Assembly (NCBI RefSeq): GCF_000013705.1 | Contig: NC_007947.1 | Coordinates: 186,001 to 250,000 of the forward strand | Direction: 5' to 3' | Origin: Methylobacillus flagellatus KT | GTDB taxonomy: Bacteria; Pseudomonadota; Gammaproteobacteria; Burkholderiales; Methylophilaceae | DNA length: 64,000 bases | Shown here: piece after piece, positions 53,920-63,749 of the stretch | Position numbering within the stretch: the first letter of the stretch is position 1 | Layout of the letters: the number at the start of each line of letters is the position of its first letter | The notes under the pieces: generated by a model | The model's input: only the letters and a program-made list of their open reading frames with translations | The model's database searches: none | Told to the model about the DNA's origin: nothing | Program-made: the position numbers and the translations under genes

Positions 53920-54040
53920 GGACACATGACTTGTGGGATGCAGAGCGGCAGATGATAAGAGTAAATCGCCCGCTGCACAAGAAATCACTGTAAATTTAGA
54001 TGCTTGCCGCTGATCTTTTCTTGAAGGGTGGAACGAGCTG

Positions 54041-54952
54041 TCAGGCGATATTGCGTTTGAACTCGATGCGGAAACCTTCGCTGGAAACCAGGCTCAAGGC
54101 CGGATTGCTTTCTTTATCAATATCGCCGAACAGCGGATCTTCATCCTCGGCCTTGCTCTGCGACATGTGCTTGAAATCATAGAGGTCGGTATCGGCGAGG
54201 TGCGAGGGTTCGACATTGCAGATGGCGCGAAAGATATTGTTGACGCGGCCCGGTTGCTCCCGCTCCCAGGCTTGCAGCATGTCCTTGACCTTCTGTCGTT
54301 GCAGATTCTCCTGGGAGCCGCAGAGGTCGCAGGGAATGATGGGGAAGTCCATCCCACGTGCATAACTGGCGATGTCCTTCTCGGCACAATAGGCGAGCGG
54401 ACGGATCACGTGGAACTCTCCCTTGTTGGTGGCAAGCTTGGGTGGCATGGCTTTCATCTTGGCACCAAAAAACATATTGAGGAACAGCGTTTCCACGATG
54501 TCGTCACGATGATGACCCAATGCGATTTTATTTGCGCCCAGTTCTTGTGCCGTGCGGTAGATGATGCCACGGCGCAGCCGTGAGCAAAGGGAGCAGGTCG
54601 TCTTGCCTTCTGGGATCTTCTCCTTGACGATGGAGTAGGTGTCGGCCTCGACAATACGATGATCGACGCCCAGTTGTTCCAGATAGGCAGGCAGGATGTG
54701 AGCTGGAAAGCCCGGCTGTTTCTGGTCCAGGTTCATGGCGATCAGCTTGAAGTTGACGGGTGCGCGCTCCTGCAACGCCAGCAGCATCATGAGCATGGTA
54801 TAGGAGTCCTTGCCGCCGCTCATGCAGACGAGAATGGTGTCGCCGTCTTCGATCATGTTGTAGTCGCCTATAGCTTTGCCAGTGGCGCTGATGAGGCTGT
54901 TGCGCAATTTGAGGAAGCTGTTGGAGGCATTGTCGGGATAATGTTTGATCAT
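54041..54952 (-). CDS. ttcA: tRNA 2-thiocytidine synthetase TtcA
   Basis: A 303-residue Fe-S enzyme that thiolates cytidine 32 in tRNA. The ATP pyrophosphatase loop is [13 protein letters not shown], and two CxxC motifs (CSLCSR and CDLCGS) are the cluster/sulfur sites. [16 protein letters not shown] is also family-specific. It lies 11 bp after the pteridine-reductase-like gene and is followed by topA after 121 bp. Confidence 0.95.
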   Translation of the reverse strand: MIKHYPDNASNSFLKLRNSLISATGKAIGDYNMIEDGDTILVCMSGGKDSYTMLMMLLALQERAPVNFKLIAMNLDQKQPGFPAHILPAYLEQLGVDHRIVEADTYSIVKEKIPEGKTTCSLCSRLRRGIIYRTAQELGANKIALGHHRDDIVETLFLNMFFGAKMKAMPPKLATNKGEFHVIRPLAYCAEKDIASYARGMDFPIIPCDLCGSQENLQRQKVKDMLQAWEREQPGRVNNIFRAICNVEPSHLADTDLYDFKHMSQSKAEDEDPLFGDIDKESNPALSLVSSEGFRIEFKRNIA

Positions 54953-54963
54953 GATGGAATGAT

Positions 54964-55719
54964 TTAAAGGTTGAGTGAACGTCCGCCATCGACGGCGATC
55001 ACGTGTCCGGTGATGAAAGGCGCGTCCTGCAACAGGAAGCGCACCGCCTTGGCGACATCGTCACCCTCGCCGATGCGTTTCAGCAGTGTCTGGGAGATGA
55101 CGCGCTGGCGGTATACTTCGTCGAACTGCGGGTTGTTTTCAGGCCATAACACTGGTCCGGGGGCGACAGCGTTGACCCTGACCTCCGGCGCCAATTCGTG
55201 CGCCAATGACTTGGTCAGTGTCACCAGACCTGCTTTGGCAACACTGTAAACGATATATCCTTTTTTCGGGCGCTCTACATGCGTGTCCGTGATATTGATG
55301 ATGGTGCCGTGCGTTTTCTTGAGCTCGGGGGCGGCAGCCTGCGACAGGAACAATGGTGCCTTGAGATTGGGGCCGATCAGGTCTTCCCATTGGTCTTCGG
55401 TGATGCTGCCCAGCTCGCTGGGGTAGTAGCTGGAAGCGTTATTGATAAGGGCGTCCAGACGGCCGAAGTGGCGCACGGTCTCCTGTACCAGCTTGGGCAA
55501 TACGCTTAACCGCAACAAGTCCCCCTGGATGATGGCGACAGAGTTAGGGCGTTGCAGATTCAGCTCGGATTGCAAGGTGCGCGCTTCATCGTCCGAGCTG
55601 CGGTAATGGATCATCAGGCTGGCGCCTTCAGCATGCAGCAGGCGGCAGATGGCCGCGCCCACCCTCCTGGCACCGCCAGTAATCAAAACCACCTTGCTGT
55701 CCAGGGATGCATCCACCAA
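54964..55719 (-). CDS. short-chain dehydrogenase, pteridine reductase-like
   Basis: A 251-residue [19 protein letters not shown] is the pteridine-reductase form of the NADPH loop (the Arg-Arg pair), [12 protein letters not shown] the NNAG position with a Ser, and [20 protein letters not shown] the catalytic YxxxK. Bacterial homologues reduce dihydrofolate/dihydropterins or stand in for folM. The SDR fold is certain; the pteridine substrate is inferred from the motif. It is divergent from the MidA-like gene. Confidence 0.88.
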   Translation of the reverse strand: MVDASLDSKVVLITGGARRVGAAICRLLHAEGASLMIHYRSSDDEARTLQSELNLQRPNSVAIIQGDLLRLSVLPKLVQETVRHFGRLDALINNASSYYPSELGSITEDQWEDLIGPNLKAPLFLSQAAAPELKKTHGTIINITDTHVERPKKGYIVYSVAKAGLVTLTKSLAHELAPEVRVNAVAPGPVLWPENNPQFDEVYRQRVISQTLLKRIGEGDDVAKAVRFLLQDAPFITGHVIAVDGGRSLNL

Positions 55720-55773
55720 ATGTTCCAGATCGCGTCAAAATTCAGGAATAACTTGGCATTATAATCCAATACC

Positions 55774-56934
55774 ATGAATATCTCCGCCTTGCCTGTCCCC
55801 GATGCAGACGCTATCAAGCATAGTGCACAGCTGATCGCACTCATTCGCCAAGAGGTGGTTGATGCAGGGGGGTGGGTCAGTTTTGCCCGGTATATGGAGC
55901 TGGCGTTGTATGCGCCTGGCCTGGGCTATTACAGTGCGGGCGCGCAGAAATTCGGTGTGGCTGGCGACTTTGTGACAGCGCCGGAAATGACGCCGTTGTT
56001 CGGCCAGACCCTGGCGCGACAGGTAATGGCGGTGTTGACGCAGACTGGCGGCAGTATTCTTGAGCTGGGCGCAGGGCGAGGCAAGCTGGCTGCTGTCATG
56101 CTTGAGGAGTTGCAGCTTGCCAACGCGCTGCCCGAGCGATATGAGATCCTGGAAGTGAGTGCGGGGTTGAGAAGTGTGCAGCAGCAATATCTGCAGTCTG
56201 TTCTGGCGCCCGCGCTCTATGCACGTGTTGCGTGGCTGGACAGCTTGCCAGAGGCGTTTACAGGCGTTGTGCTTGCAAACGAGGTGCTTGATGCCGTGCC
56301 TGTACATCTCGTACGGAAAGAAGAAGCAGGTTGGCAGGAGCTGGGGGTGGCTTTGAATCAGGAGGGGAACTTGATGCTGGCGTCCCGGCCCCTGGTGGAT
56401 GCCGGCCTGGTCAGTGGAATCGAAGTGCTTGCATTGCCGGAATACTACCAGACGGAGACCAGTCCTGCAGCGCGGGCGCTGGTGGCAAGCCTGGCACAGT
56501 GCCTGCAGGAAGGTGTGCTGCTGTTTATCGACTACGGGTTCCCACGGGCGGAGTACTACCACCCGCAACGTCACCAGGGCACCCTGATGTGCCACTATCG
56601 CCATTATGCCCACCAAGACCCCTTGCTGTACCCGGGCTTGCAGGACTTGACCGCCCACGTTGATTTTTCTGCCGTGGCAGAAGCGGGCATTGGGAACGGG
56701 CTCCATTTGCTGGGATATTGCACGCAGGCGCAGTTCCTGATCAATTGCGGGATTACCGAGCTGATGTCACGTGTGCCGGCGCATGACCTGATGCGGTATG
56801 CGCCACTGGCAAGCGCGGCGCAGAAGCTATTGTCACCTGCCGAAATGGGTGAACTGTTCAAGGTGATTGCGCTGGGTCGGCACGTGCAGCCGCTTTCGGG
56901 TTTTGTTCGCGGTGACCGTTCCCATACCCTATAA
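55774..56934 (+). CDS. MidA/NDUFAF7-family SAM-dependent methyltransferase
   Basis: A 386-residue protein of the DUF185 family. It contains GGWVSFARYMELALYAPGLGYYSAG near the N-terminus, the SAM loop GGSILELGAGRGKLAAVML, and VVLANEVLDAVPVHLV, all typical. The mitochondrial relative dimethylates an Arg of complex I; in bacteria the substrate is not established. The gene precedes trmB by 29 bp and is likely co-transcribed. Confidence 0.87.
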   Translation: MNISALPVPDADAIKHSAQLIALIRQEVVDAGGWVSFARYMELALYAPGLGYYSAGAQKFGVAGDFVTAPEMTPLFGQTLARQVMAVLTQTGGSILELGAGRGKLAAVMLEELQLANALPERYEILEVSAGLRSVQQQYLQSVLAPALYARVAWLDSLPEAFTGVVLANEVLDAVPVHLVRKEEAGWQELGVALNQEGNLMLASRPLVDAGLVSGIEVLALPEYYQTETSPAARALVASLAQCLQEGVLLFIDYGFPRAEYYHPQRHQGTLMCHYRHYAHQDPLLYPGLQDLTAHVDFSAVAEAGIGNGLHLLGYCTQAQFLINCGITELMSRVPAHDLMRYAPLASAAQKLLSPAEMGELFKVIALGRHVQPLSGFVRGDRSHTL

Positions 56935-56963
56935 TCGCGGTTTTTTTCAGTGATTGAATCGGC

Positions 56964-57680
56964 ATGGCTCAAGAGATGACAGGCAATGAAAATATCGGCA
57001 AGGAGGAGCTTGCAAGACGCCCGATCCGCAGCTTCGTGTTGCGCCAGGGCCGACTGACGCACGCCCAGCAGCGCGCATTGGACGAGCTGATGCCGGTGTT
57101 CGGGGTGCCCTATGCCCCTGTCATTCTGGACCTGGATTCGCTATTCGGCCGAGAAGGGAGCCCTAAAGTCCTGGAAATTGGCTTCGGCATGGGGGATAGC
57201 ACGGCCAAGATTGCCCAGAGCCAACCGGAGTGCGATTTTATCGGCGTGGAAGTGCACACGCCAGGGGTAGGCAGCCTGCTCAAGCAGATTGGAGAATTGC
57301 AGCTGAACAACCTGCGCATCATCCAGCACGATGCGGTGGAAGTGCTGCAGCATATGATCGCCGACGCCAGCCTGGACGGCGTGCACATATTCTTTCCCGA
57401 TCCCTGGCATAAGAAGCGCCACCACAAGCGCCGGCTGATCCAGGCGGCGTTCGTCAAACTGCTATGCAGCAAAATGAAGGCGGGCGCTTACTTGCATGTG
57501 GCGACGGACTGGCAGGAGTATGCGGAGTGGGTGCTGGATATCCTGCAGCAAGAGCCCTTGCTAGAGAATACGGCGCAGAGTTATGCGCCCAAGCCGGACT
57601 ATCGCCCGCTGACCAAGTTCGAGAACCGTGGCATCAAGCTAGGCCACGGCGTCTGGGACATCATCTTCCGGCGCAAATAA
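56964..57680 (+). CDS. trmB: tRNA (guanine46-N7)-methyltransferase
   Basis: A 238-residue SAM enzyme forming m7G46 in tRNA. The family blocks are [40 protein letters not shown], the [10 protein letters not shown] motif, [17 protein letters not shown] (catalytic region) and [20 protein letters not shown]. The last 42 bases overlap the 3' end of the convergent engB gene, so the two mRNAs are complementary there. Confidence 0.95.
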   Translation: MAQEMTGNENIGKEELARRPIRSFVLRQGRLTHAQQRALDELMPVFGVPYAPVILDLDSLFGREGSPKVLEIGFGMGDSTAKIAQSQPECDFIGVEVHTPGVGSLLKQIGELQLNNLRIIQHDAVEVLQHMIADASLDGVHIFFPDPWHKKRHHKRRLIQAAFVKLLCSKMKAGAYLHVATDWQEYAEWVLDILQQEPLLENTAQSYAPKPDYRPLTKFENRGIKLGHGVWDIIFRRK

Positions 57681-58262
57681 CCAGCGCCCGATCACGGTTT
57701 CGGCCTCTTCCACGCCTTGCTTCTTCAGGCTGGAGAACAATTGCACGCTGCAGTTGCCCCAGCTGGCCTCCAGTTCTTTCCTGACCTGTTGCAATGTCTG
57801 GTTGGCTGCCTGGCGCGACAGCTTGTCTGCCTTGGTGAGCAGGGCGTGGATGGGCTTGCCGCTCGGGCTGTACCAATTCAGCATCTGGCGGTCCAGTGGG
57901 GTGAGGGGGTGGCGACAGTCCATCACCAGCACCAGCCCGCCGATGCAGGGGCGCTGGCTCAGGTAGCTGGCCAGTGTAAGCTGCCAGTGCTTGCGCACGG
58001 CTTCTGGCACCTTGGCGTAACCGTACCCTGGCAAGTCCACCAGGAAGCGGTCATTGCCCAGGCTGAAAAAATTGATGAGCTGGGTGCGCCCGGGCTGTTT
58101 GCTCACGAAGGCCAGGCGGTTATGGTTGGCCAGTGTGTTCAATGCACTGGATTTACCGGCGTTCGAGCGCCCTGCAAATACCACCTCGATGCCCGCGGGG
58201 GCAGGCAGGTCGCTCAGATTGTGGGCGGAAATATGAAAAGTGGCGTTTTGAAACAAAGGCAT
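57639..58262 (-). CDS. engB: ribosome biogenesis GTPase EngB (YsxC)
   Basis: A 207-residue GTPase needed for large ribosomal subunit assembly. G1 is [12 protein letters not shown]2/G3 regions include [12 protein letters not shown] and [13 protein letters not shown], and G4 is LTKADK. Start 58262 matches the family N-terminus ([20 protein letters not shown]); the longer frame to 58304 does not. Its 3' end overlaps trmB. Confidence 0.94.
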   Translation of the reverse strand: MPLFQNATFHISAHNLSDLPAPAGIEVVFAGRSNAGKSSALNTLANHNRLAFVSKQPGRTQLINFFSLGNDRFLVDLPGYGYAKVPEAVRKHWQLTLASYLSQRPCIGGLVLVMDCRHPLTPLDRQMLNWYSPSGKPIHALLTKADKLSRQAANQTLQQVRKELEASWGNCSVQLFSSLKKQGVEEAETVIGRWLFAPEDDVPDAVA

Positions 58263-58297
58263 GGAGGGTAGGCGCCGTGACGGAAAAGGGAAAAATA

Positions 58298-58326
58298 TTA
58301 GCACGAAGTGGGGGTTTTTATATAAA
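58298..58326 (+). promoter_or_regulatory. possible promoter of a small RNA or resB leader
   Basis: TTAGCA (58298-58303) and TATAAA (58321-58326) with a 17-bp spacer lie in an AT-rich pocket 36 bp after the engB start. They predict a transcript starting around 58333, heading to the terminator at 58458-58488. Confidence 0.5.
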
Positions 58327-58332
58327 ATGCGG

Positions 58333-58490
58333 CCCTACTTGCAGTGTTGGTATCCGGAGAGTTGAGTGTTGCCAGCGCGCTAGCGTTGGGTAGGGTCAGG
58401 ATTTCGCGACAAGTATATGTTTTGCCCGCCTGACAACCAGAAGCCTCGTACAAGCGTTAAGGGTGGCATCAGCCACCCTTAGTTTTTTGC
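58333..58490 (+). ncRNA. candidate small RNA or transcription-attenuated leader before resB
   Basis: A stretch of about 158 bases between a promoter-like pair and a textbook terminator contains no sensible open frame. The RNA can form a long-range stem (CCCTAC 58333-58338 with GTAGGG further on), an inner hairpin (CCAGCGC, loop GCTA, GCGTTGG) and the terminator stem. I do not recognise it as a named family; it does not look like 6S RNA. It could be a free small RNA or an attenuator for resB-ccsB. Confidence 0.45.
58458..58488 (+). terminator. intrinsic terminator upstream of resB
   Basis: A 10-bp stem, TAAGGGTGGC with GCCACCCTTA, a 4-base loop and a run of six T two bases later. It lies 64 bp before the resB start with no protein gene ending before it on this strand, so it must end a non-coding transcript or attenuate resB. 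Confidence 0.88.
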
Positions 58491-58551
58491 CAGGCTTGCA
58501 ACCAACCATAGGCATGATGGTCTCATCTCAAATTTTTTACATGGTCTTGTT

Positions 58552-60534
58552 TTGAATCCCATACAGTCCACCAGGCACAGGCTATATGAGCTGCTGAGCT
58601 CCATGCGCTTTGCAGTCAGCGTGTTGGTCGTGCTCGGCATTGCTTCCATTATCGGCACAGTGCTTAAGCAGAATGAGCCATATACCAACTATATTGTGCA
58701 ATTTGGCCAGTTCTGGTTCGAGTTTTTTGAGTTTCTCGGGCTTTACGACGTCTACCACTCGGGCTGGTTCCTGCTCATTCTGCTCTTTCTCGTGCTTTCC
58801 ACATCCTTGTGTATTTATCGCAACACCCCGCTCATGCTGAAGGAGCTGCGCGCATTCCGGGAGAGTGCCAAGGAAACTTCACTGCGCAGCTTCAGCCATC
58901 ATCATGAGTACCACACCCCATATTCCACCGAAGAGACTGCTTCTCGATTGGCGCGATTCCTCGCAGCGCATGGGTTTCGGTACAAGACAGTGCGGCAAGA
59001 GAATGGTGATAGCCTGTTTGCCGCCAAGGCGGGCAGCTATCAGCGCCTGGGTTATATCCTGACCCATGCTGCGATTGTCGTTATCTGTGTCGGTGGCCTT
59101 CTGGACGGAAACCTGGTATTCAAGGCGCAGGAGCTGCTTGGGTACAAGGTGGTAGAAACGCGCGATATCCCTGAGCGCAAGGTGCCGCCGCAAAGCCGTA
59201 TGTCTCCGGCGAACCTTTCGTTCCGCGCCAATATGACGCTGCCCGAAGGTGCCGGTGCCAGCGCAGCCTTCCTGCGCGTGCGTGATGGATACCTGGTGCA
59301 GGATTTGCCGTTCAGCATTGTCTTGAAGGCTTTCCGTATTGAGCATTACGATACTGGCCAGCCCAAGTCGTTCGAGAGCGATATCATGATCATCGATCCT
59401 GAGCGCGAGGAGCCGGTCACAGCGACGATCAAGGTAAACCACCCCTTGATTTACAAGGGGATAGCCATCTACCAGTCCGACTTCGGCGATGGTGGCTCCA
59501 AGCTGGACTTCAAGGTATGGAACCTGCTGGGTAGCCATGCCGACCATATTCCGTTCAGCGGCAACGTATTCAACAAATATGACGTCAGCGGTGGCAATAG
59601 CCCATTGAGCGTAGAGTTGTCCGATTTTCGCCTGTTCAATATCCTGAACCTGTCTATCGACGGCAAGGGCAAGCCGCGCAATGTCGGCCCGAACGTCACC
59701 TTCAAAGTGCGGGATGCCGAAGGTCAGGCGCGCGAATATGTGAACTACATGAACCCGCTGCTGCTGGACGGACGGCAGTATTTTCTCTCTGGCGTGCGTT
59801 CCATGCAGCAGGATAGTTATCGCTATCTGCGGATTCCTGCGGATGAGAATGGGGAAGTCGATGGCTATATGAACTTACGGGCGGCGATGTTTGACCAAAC
59901 GCTGTATCCGGAGATTGTACGCCGCGTCTCCCAGCTGGCCCTGTCCAGTCATGGCGATCTCGACACGGAAACGCGCGGCAGGTTCGAAGCCAGTGTCAGG
60001 CAGTTGTTGTTGGCGTTCAGCCGTGGCGGATTTGGCCAGGTGGCCGAAATGATCGATGAAGCCGTGCCGGAGGCGCAACGTGCTGGCGCTGCGCAGGCAT
60101 ACGTCAAAATCGTGACGACGGCTGCCTTTGCTGCCCATGCGATCAGTCGCGAGCGTGCCGGTCTCCCTCCGGCAGAGAATGACGAGGCGTTGCAGGCTTT
60201 CATCGAGGACAGCCTGCACGCGATCAGCGACAGCTTCCATTACGGAGCGCCGCTATATCTGCAATTGACCGGGTTCGAGCATCGCCAGTCCAGCGGTTTG
60301 CAGCTGACGCGCTCGCCGGGCAAGGTGCTGGTCTATTCCGGTTCCGTGTTGTTGGTACTGGGTATATTCGCCATGATTTATATCCGCGAGCGGCGTATCT
60401 GGTTGCTGGTGAAGCCGGAAAGCAGCCGTGTGCTGTTTGCCATGTCGGCCAATCGCAAGAACCGTGATTTCGACATTGAGTTCGACAATATGCGCGGTAA
60501 GCTCGCGCGACTGCTGGAAAACCAGCACATGTGA
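58552..60534 (+). CDS. resB: cytochrome c biogenesis protein ResB
   Basis: A 660-residue inner-membrane protein of the system II haem-export and ligation complex. Three hydrophobic segments near the N-terminus (for example FAVSVLVVLGIASIIGTVLK, then WFLLILLFLVLSTSLCIYRN) and one near the C-terminus (VLVYSGSVLLVLGIFAMIYI) flank a large periplasmic domain. The start is TTG 58552, which gives the conserved RLYELLSSMRFAVS N-terminus; there is no in-frame ATG until 58603. ccsB follows. The cytochrome c4 gene often upstream is absent. Confidence 0.92.
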   Translation: MNPIQSTRHRLYELLSSMRFAVSVLVVLGIASIIGTVLKQNEPYTNYIVQFGQFWFEFFEFLGLYDVYHSGWFLLILLFLVLSTSLCIYRNTPLMLKELRAFRESAKETSLRSFSHHHEYHTPYSTEETASRLARFLAAHGFRYKTVRQENGDSLFAAKAGSYQRLGYILTHAAIVVICVGGLLDGNLVFKAQELLGYKVVETRDIPERKVPPQSRMSPANLSFRANMTLPEGAGASAAFLRVRDGYLVQDLPFSIVLKAFRIEHYDTGQPKSFESDIMIIDPEREEPVTATIKVNHPLIYKGIAIYQSDFGDGGSKLDFKVWNLLGSHADHIPFSGNVFNKYDVSGGNSPLSVELSDFRLFNILNLSIDGKGKPRNVGPNVTFKVRDAEGQAREYVNYMNPLLLDGRQYFLSGVRSMQQDSYRYLRIPADENGEVDGYMNLRAAMFDQTLYPEIVRRVSQLALSSHGDLDTETRGRFEASVRQLLLAFSRGGFGQVAEMIDEAVPEAQRAGAAQAYVKIVTTAAFAAHAISRERAGLPPAENDEALQAFIEDSLHAISDSFHYGAPLYLQLTGFEHRQSSGLQLTRSPGKVLVYSGSVLLVLGIFAMIYIRERRIWLLVKPESSRVLFAMSANRKNRDFDIEFDNMRGKLARLLENQHM

Positions 60535-60567
60535 CTTGTGTCACGTAACCAATATGGATTGGGGTTG

Positions 60568-61716
60568 ATGATGAAGACTGCCTATATGGAAGATGCGCCG
60601 GAGCCGTTGCTCAGGCGCCTGAGCTTGGCGGACTGGGCCTATGCGCTATTGCTGCTGCTTGGAGGAGTGTTCGCATACCGGCAATATGCCGAATTCATGG
60701 ATGCATATGAAGTCGGTATCCTGTTTGGTTCGGTCGCGTTGTTCAGCTGGCTGGGGTGGCAATGGAAGCCCATGCGTATCCTGTTGCTGGTCGTAGCGGG
60801 CATCAGCCTGGCATCCATCCGGCTTTATGATGGCAGTCAGGCGAATGTGGAGCAGGTATTTTTGCTCAAGTACCTGATTTCCAGCCAGTCGGCCATCATG
60901 TGGATGAACGTGTTGTTCGTCCTATCCATGCTGGCCTACTGGCTGGGCCTGTTAGCGCGTTCCGCCTTTGCGTCCAAGGTGGGGTCTGGCCTGGTCTGGT
61001 CTGCCGTGGTCATGGGCTTTGTTGGTCTGATGGTGCGCTGGTATGAGTCCTACCTGATCGCCCCGGATGTCGGGCACATTCCGATCAGCAACCTGTATGA
61101 AGTCTTCATCCTGTTCTGCCTGATTACCGCGCTGGCTTATCTCTATTACGAGGGACGTTATGCCACGCGCCAGCTTGGCGGTTTCGTGCTGATCGTCATC
61201 AACGCCGCCGTGGGCTTCATCCTCTGGTACACCTTCGACCGCCAAGCTTATGAAATCCAGCCATTGGTGCCTGCCTTGCAATCTTACTGGATGAAAATCC
61301 ATGTCCCGGCCAATTTTATCGGTTATGGCACGTTCGCCCTGGCGGCCATGGTCGGCCTGGCCTATTTGCTGGTGAGCAAGGGCGTGCTTGCATCGCGCCT
61401 GCCTAGCCTGGAAGTGCTGGATGACGTGATGTACAAGGCCATCTCGGTCGGATTCGCCTTCTTTACCATCGCCACCATCCTGGGCGCCATGTGGGCCGCT
61501 GAAGCGTGGGGCGGCTATTGGTCTTGGGACCCGAAAGAGACCTGGGCGCTGATCGTCTGGCTCAATTATGCAGCCTGGCTGCACCTGCGGCTGGTCAAGG
61601 GACTGCGCGGGCCTATCCTGGCATGGTGGGCATTGGTGGGCTTGCTGGTCACCACCTTCGCCTTCCTGGGTGTGAACATGTTCCTGTCCGGCCTGCATTC
61701 TTACGGCGAACTATAG
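60568..61716 (+). CDS. ccsB: c-type cytochrome biogenesis protein CcsB (CcsA/ResC family)
   Basis: About 382 residues, with eight or so membrane segments and the haem-handling tryptophan-rich motif WGGYWSWDPKETW, plus conserved His in KIHVPANFIGYG and WLHLRLVKG. With ResB it moves haem to the periplasm and attaches it to apocytochromes. Start 60568 is chosen: the in-frame GTG at 60538 overlaps the resB stop region and adds non-conserved residues. It matures the cytochromes that probably connect to azurin. Confidence 0.93.
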   Translation: MMKTAYMEDAPEPLLRRLSLADWAYALLLLLGGVFAYRQYAEFMDAYEVGILFGSVALFSWLGWQWKPMRILLLVVAGISLASIRLYDGSQANVEQVFLLKYLISSQSAIMWMNVLFVLSMLAYWLGLLARSAFASKVGSGLVWSAVVMGFVGLMVRWYESYLIAPDVGHIPISNLYEVFILFCLITALAYLYYEGRYATRQLGGFVLIVINAAVGFILWYTFDRQAYEIQPLVPALQSYWMKIHVPANFIGYGTFALAAMVGLAYLLVSKGVLASRLPSLEVLDDVMYKAISVGFAFFTIATILGAMWAAEAWGGYWSWDPKETWALIVWLNYAAWLHLRLVKGLRGPILAWWALVGLLVTTFAFLGVNMFLSGLHSYGEL

Positions 61717-61806
61717 ACGCGTGCGGCAAGGAAAAGGGGCATGCATGCCTCGGCCTGAGGTGAAGAAGGCCGCGCCTGCACTGCAGCGTGGCCTGTTCCT
61801 GTTTGG

Positions 61807-63513
61807 TTAAGCCATCTCCAATCGGAAACGAACTGCACCTGGATTGTTCTCCACCAGTGCAAGCTGATAGCCGGCCTGTTGCGCCTGGCGCCCAGCTTGG
61901 TACAGCCCAATCCCTAGCCCGCCTTCGGAGCGGATGCGCTTGCGAAAAAGGTTGGTCGCCACCTCTGCTGGCATGGGGTTGCCGCTGTCGGCGATTTCCA
62001 CAAATTTCTGATTGCCGACCATCAATGAGGCGGAGATGCTGATATCCGGTTCGTGCCGGGATTTTGCCAGGGCATTTTGCAACAGATTGTCCACGACACT
62101 ATCCCAGACCTCGCTGTCTATCGTTGGATCTGCTTCGGTGCTGATGGTCTCGCTGAAGCTGATGCGACTGCCAGCATAGCGCTGTTGCAGATTGTCCCAC
62201 CATTCGAGCAAGGGCAGCATGCGTGTGTTCTCGTTGCGTGGCGCGCCCAACTTGTCGATCGTCAATGCCAGGCGTTGATTGAGCAAAGGCAGTTGCTTGC
62301 GAATCAGCGCGACCAATCGTTCATTGTCGGCCTCGGTTGCCTGCTCTGCCGCACTACAGAGTGCGCTCATCGATTGCACGATATTTTTCATGTCGTGGGT
62401 GAGGCGTGCCCCCGTCTCATAAATAGCCTGCATATAAGTGTTCTGCAGCAAAGCTTCCTCGCGCCGCTTGGCTTCATGGAACTCGCCAAGTATCTGCGCG
62501 AGCAGTTTGAGATGCATTGTGAGCGCAGGTGTCAGCGGCCAACGGCTATAAAGCGTCAGGTGGAAGTCATGGAACGCGAGGTCGGCGAAGTAGGGCGCAG
62601 GGGCTCCAAACTCGCCTTGGTCATCTTCAGTCCTCCATTTTCCGCCTACCACCCACGGCAGGGCTTCCACTTCGCTCATTGCCGCTTGCATGAATTCCCT
62701 GGCGCTGGTTTCGCGCTCGGCGAGCTCGGCAATATTCTTGATCCAGCGTTCGAATGGCAGACCCACGCTGAGAAGATAGCGAGACAGTAGCTGCCCGATA
62801 CCACTGAAACCCGCACGCGGGTTCCATAGCCAGCTGGCCAGCAATAAGACGGCGGCGAGGCCGAACACTACCCATACCACGACCTCGGCGTAATCCGCCT
62901 CGGTGGTGCGCGAGAGCGTGAAAATGCTGAGGATCAAAGTCACCGAGAGCAAGAACAGCAGTAGGGTGTAGAAGAAATCCAGAATGGGCGCATGCTGGTG
63001 AGTCTCCTGCTTGACATGCAGGAACAGAATGACCAGTGGAAGAATGGGCAGCAGGTAGAGCATGAGGAATTCTGTCACTTGCAAGGTCGTGTCGGCATCC
63101 AGCAGGTGAGGGATGACCCACAGCAGGAGGACCGAAAGCAGGTAGGTGGCAGCGAACAGGTAGCTGTGGCGCGAAGCGCGCGCAGTCGCGGAAAAAACGC
63201 GTCCACCCAGCAGGCCGAACAAGGCAGAGAGCCAGATGGCCAGCAACCACCAACTTACGAACAAGGTAAGCAGGATGCCACCTGCTGCGAACAACAGAAT
63301 GGCTTGCGGGGAAAGTTTCTCCTTGGTTTGCCAGATTGGCTGCCAGATCAGGAACAAGCCATAGTGGCAGAGCAGTAGCCCCTTCTGCAGCGGATCCTCG
63401 AAACCCCATAGCAGCACGCCGTGAAAACTCAATAACATCAATCCCAGCATCCACTGCTGCAACGTTGATGCGCTGGGTCGGGGAAAATTGTGACTGTTGC
63501 TCAGAATGGCCAT
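61807..63513 (-). CDS. orphan membrane histidine kinase
   Basis: About 568 residues. Seven or more hydrophobic segments fill residues 20-230. A GAF-like region (about 265-345) precedes the kinase core: His373 in RLTHDMKNIVQSMSAL, an unusual HDMKN box, then NLLQNAL and the G box GGLGIGLYQAGRQ. The arrangement resembles PrsK-type kinases. No response regulator is adjacent: ccsB is convergent and a prepilin gene is divergent. ATG 63513 is preferred over an in-frame extension to 63696 that would cross the prepilin promoter. Confidence 0.85.
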   Translation of the reverse strand: MAILSNSHNFPRPSASTLQQWMLGLMLLSFHGVLLWGFEDPLQKGLLLCHYGLFLIWQPIWQTKEKLSPQAILLFAAGGILLTLFVSWWLLAIWLSALFGLLGGRVFSATARASRHSYLFAATYLLSVLLLWVIPHLLDADTTLQVTEFLMLYLLPILPLVILFLHVKQETHQHAPILDFFYTLLLFLLSVTLILSIFTLSRTTEADYAEVVVWVVFGLAAVLLLASWLWNPRAGFSGIGQLLSRYLLSVGLPFERWIKNIAELAERETSAREFMQAAMSEVEALPWVVGGKWRTEDDQGEFGAPAPYFADLAFHDFHLTLYSRWPLTPALTMHLKLLAQILGEFHEAKRREEALLQNTYMQAIYETGARLTHDMKNIVQSMSALCSAAEQATEADNERLVALIRKQLPLLNQRLALTIDKLGAPRNENTRMLPLLEWWDNLQQRYAGSRISFSETISTEADPTIDSEVWDSVVDNLLQNALAKSRHEPDISISASLMVGNQKFVEIADSGNPMPAEVATNLFRKRIRSEGGLGIGLYQAGRQAQQAGYQLALVENNPGAVRFRLEMA

Positions 63514-63672
63514 GAGGCGAGAGGGGTCTCTAATAATGAAGTGTCGTAATTTTGTCACTATAGACGAAATGTCAACACTTTGACGATATTTTGGCAAATG
63601 TGAAATTTGCCCTGATCTGCTAGAAAACCCCAGGGCTGCCGGGCTTCTGGGCAGTCTTGATGTCAGGCAGGC

Positions 63673-63689
63673 TGGCATGGGAGTTGCAT
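63673..63689 (+). promoter_or_regulatory. sigma-54 promoter of the prepilin gene
   Basis: TGGCATGGGAGTTGCAT carries the -24 GG and -12 GC exactly 10 bases apart and matches the TGGCAC-N5-TTGC consensus at all but one position. It lies about 60 bp before the prepilin ATG. Upstream, TGTC is repeated at 63542, 63553 and 63570, possible activator half-sites. PilR (40248-41615) is an obvious candidate activator. Confidence 0.8.
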
Positions 63690-63749
63690 ATCTCATACCA
63701 CCTTATTTTTTAGCTGCCGCGATCTGGCGGCCTCTCGCAAGGATAGTAT

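Noticed and set aside
58333..58490. 6S RNA as identity of the candidate small RNA
   Set aside because: I cannot form the required end-to-end pairing around a large central bubble; 5' and 3' ends do not complement each other well.
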